From Ectobacillus funiculus (GTDB lineage Bacteria > Bacillota > Bacilli > Bacillales > Bacillaceae_G): a DNA stretch of 64,000 bases. Positions 63,738 to 64,000 of the stretch are shown here, one piece after another (position 1 is the first letter of the stretch; every line of letters begins with the position of its first letter). The stretch covers positions 248,001-312,000 of the forward strand of contig NZ_SCFM01000006.1 in NCBI RefSeq assembly GCF_004138295.1, in the 5' to 3' direction. The position numbers and the translations under genes were made by a program. The notes under the pieces are model-generated. The model saw only the letters and a list, made by a program, of their open reading frames with translations, did not search any database and was not told the origin of the DNA.

Positions 63738-64000
63738 AGTCCAGCAAAAGGTCAATATTTTAATGGTTGATGACCGCCCAGAGAATTTGTTTGCACTCCA
63801 ATCCGTGCTTGCCTATTCCAACTATAATCTCGTTACCGCTACTTCTGGCGAAGAGGCATTGAAGCACGTACTACAGGAGGATTTCTCCGTTATTTTACTT
63901 GATGTACAAATGCCTGGAATGAACGGCTTTGAAACAGCTAAACTCATTAAGGCAAGAGAAAGATCGAAACAAATCCCAATTGTTTTCATCACTGCCATTA
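63709..64000 (+). CDS. response regulator, partial (runs off the window)
   Basis: GTG start at 63709 behind GAGGAG, inside the end of cheR in another frame. The 97 visible residues form a receiver domain: acidic pair in ILMVDDRPENLFAL, phospho-Asp in VILLDVQMPGMNGFE and the following IPIVFITA. The output domain is beyond position 64000; DDRPENL receivers are often joined to a histidine kinase or phosphatase output. Third gene of the kinase-cheR operon. Confidence 0.9.
   Translation, partial: MGESIKKLNEVQQKVNILMVDDRPENLFALQSVLAYSNYNLVTATSGEEALKHVLQEDFSVILLDVQMPGMNGFETAKLIKARERSKQIPIVFITAI

Overview
The window is a chromosomal segment of a low-GC, endospore-forming Bacillaceae (Bacillus sensu lato; the species cannot be fixed from sequence alone). 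The evidence is strong AGGAGG-type ribosome binding sites, frequent TTG/GTG starts, and a gene order that follows the Bacillus subtilis patA-ykyB-ykuE-fadH-ykuI-ykuJ-ykuK-abbA-ykuL-ccpC-dapH-ykuR-ykuU block joined to ktrC-rnjA-rpoY-defB-ykyA-pdhABCD-SR1. Sporulation and AbrB/Spo0A-linked genes (abbA, YjcZ-type peptide, sporulation-type histidine kinases) fit a spore former.

Layout. 1-8100: DUF1885 gene, the dual-function RNA SR1 with its peptide gene (42 codons), the minus-strand pdhABCD operon and the lipoprotein gene ykyA. 8100-14400: peptide deformylase, a Fur-boxed feoAB operon with its Cys-rich partner, rpoY-rnjA. 14400-26950 (mostly minus): ktrC, peroxiredoxin, acetyl-branch lysine/DAP genes dapH and ykuR (dapI), ccpC, c-di-AMP receptor darB, abbA, ykuK, ykuJ, chrA, glutaredoxin, a catalytically degenerate EAL protein YkuI, fadH. 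27100-41750: Tat-dependent phosphoesterase ykuE, a Gly/Phe-repeat protein, ppx-ppk, ykyB, a second ykyA, polysaccharide deacetylase, a MerR/RacA-like coiled-coil protein, KinB-like kinase, HD hydrolase, patA (third DAP acetyl-branch gene). 41750-47100: a thinned accessory zone with a broken SDR gene, small membrane proteins, a lipoprotein and an APC permease. 47100-54560: a guanidine-I (ykkC) riboswitch controlling a complete guanidine-to-ammonia operon (two carboxyguanidine deiminase subunits, biotin-dependent guanidine carboxylase, allophanate hydrolase). 54700-64000: PAS kinase, a three-gene circularly permuted ATP-grasp / alpha-E / transglutaminase operon, and a hybrid kinase-CheR-response regulator operon that runs off the window.

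The most unusual feature is structural: a dense family of about 135-bp structured intergenic repeats (called R1 here, 17 copies in 64 kb, two subfamilies, partly covarying hairpin), sometimes fused to a second 150-bp repeat (R2, 3 copies) as a composite unit. Other highlights are a 77-nt 25/25 hairpin sitting exactly between the Shine-Dalgarno sequence and the start codon of the Gly-rich gene, an apparent ATT start codon for cheR, and remnants that look like IS200/IS605-type right ends. All assignments come from reading the sequence; no database search was run.
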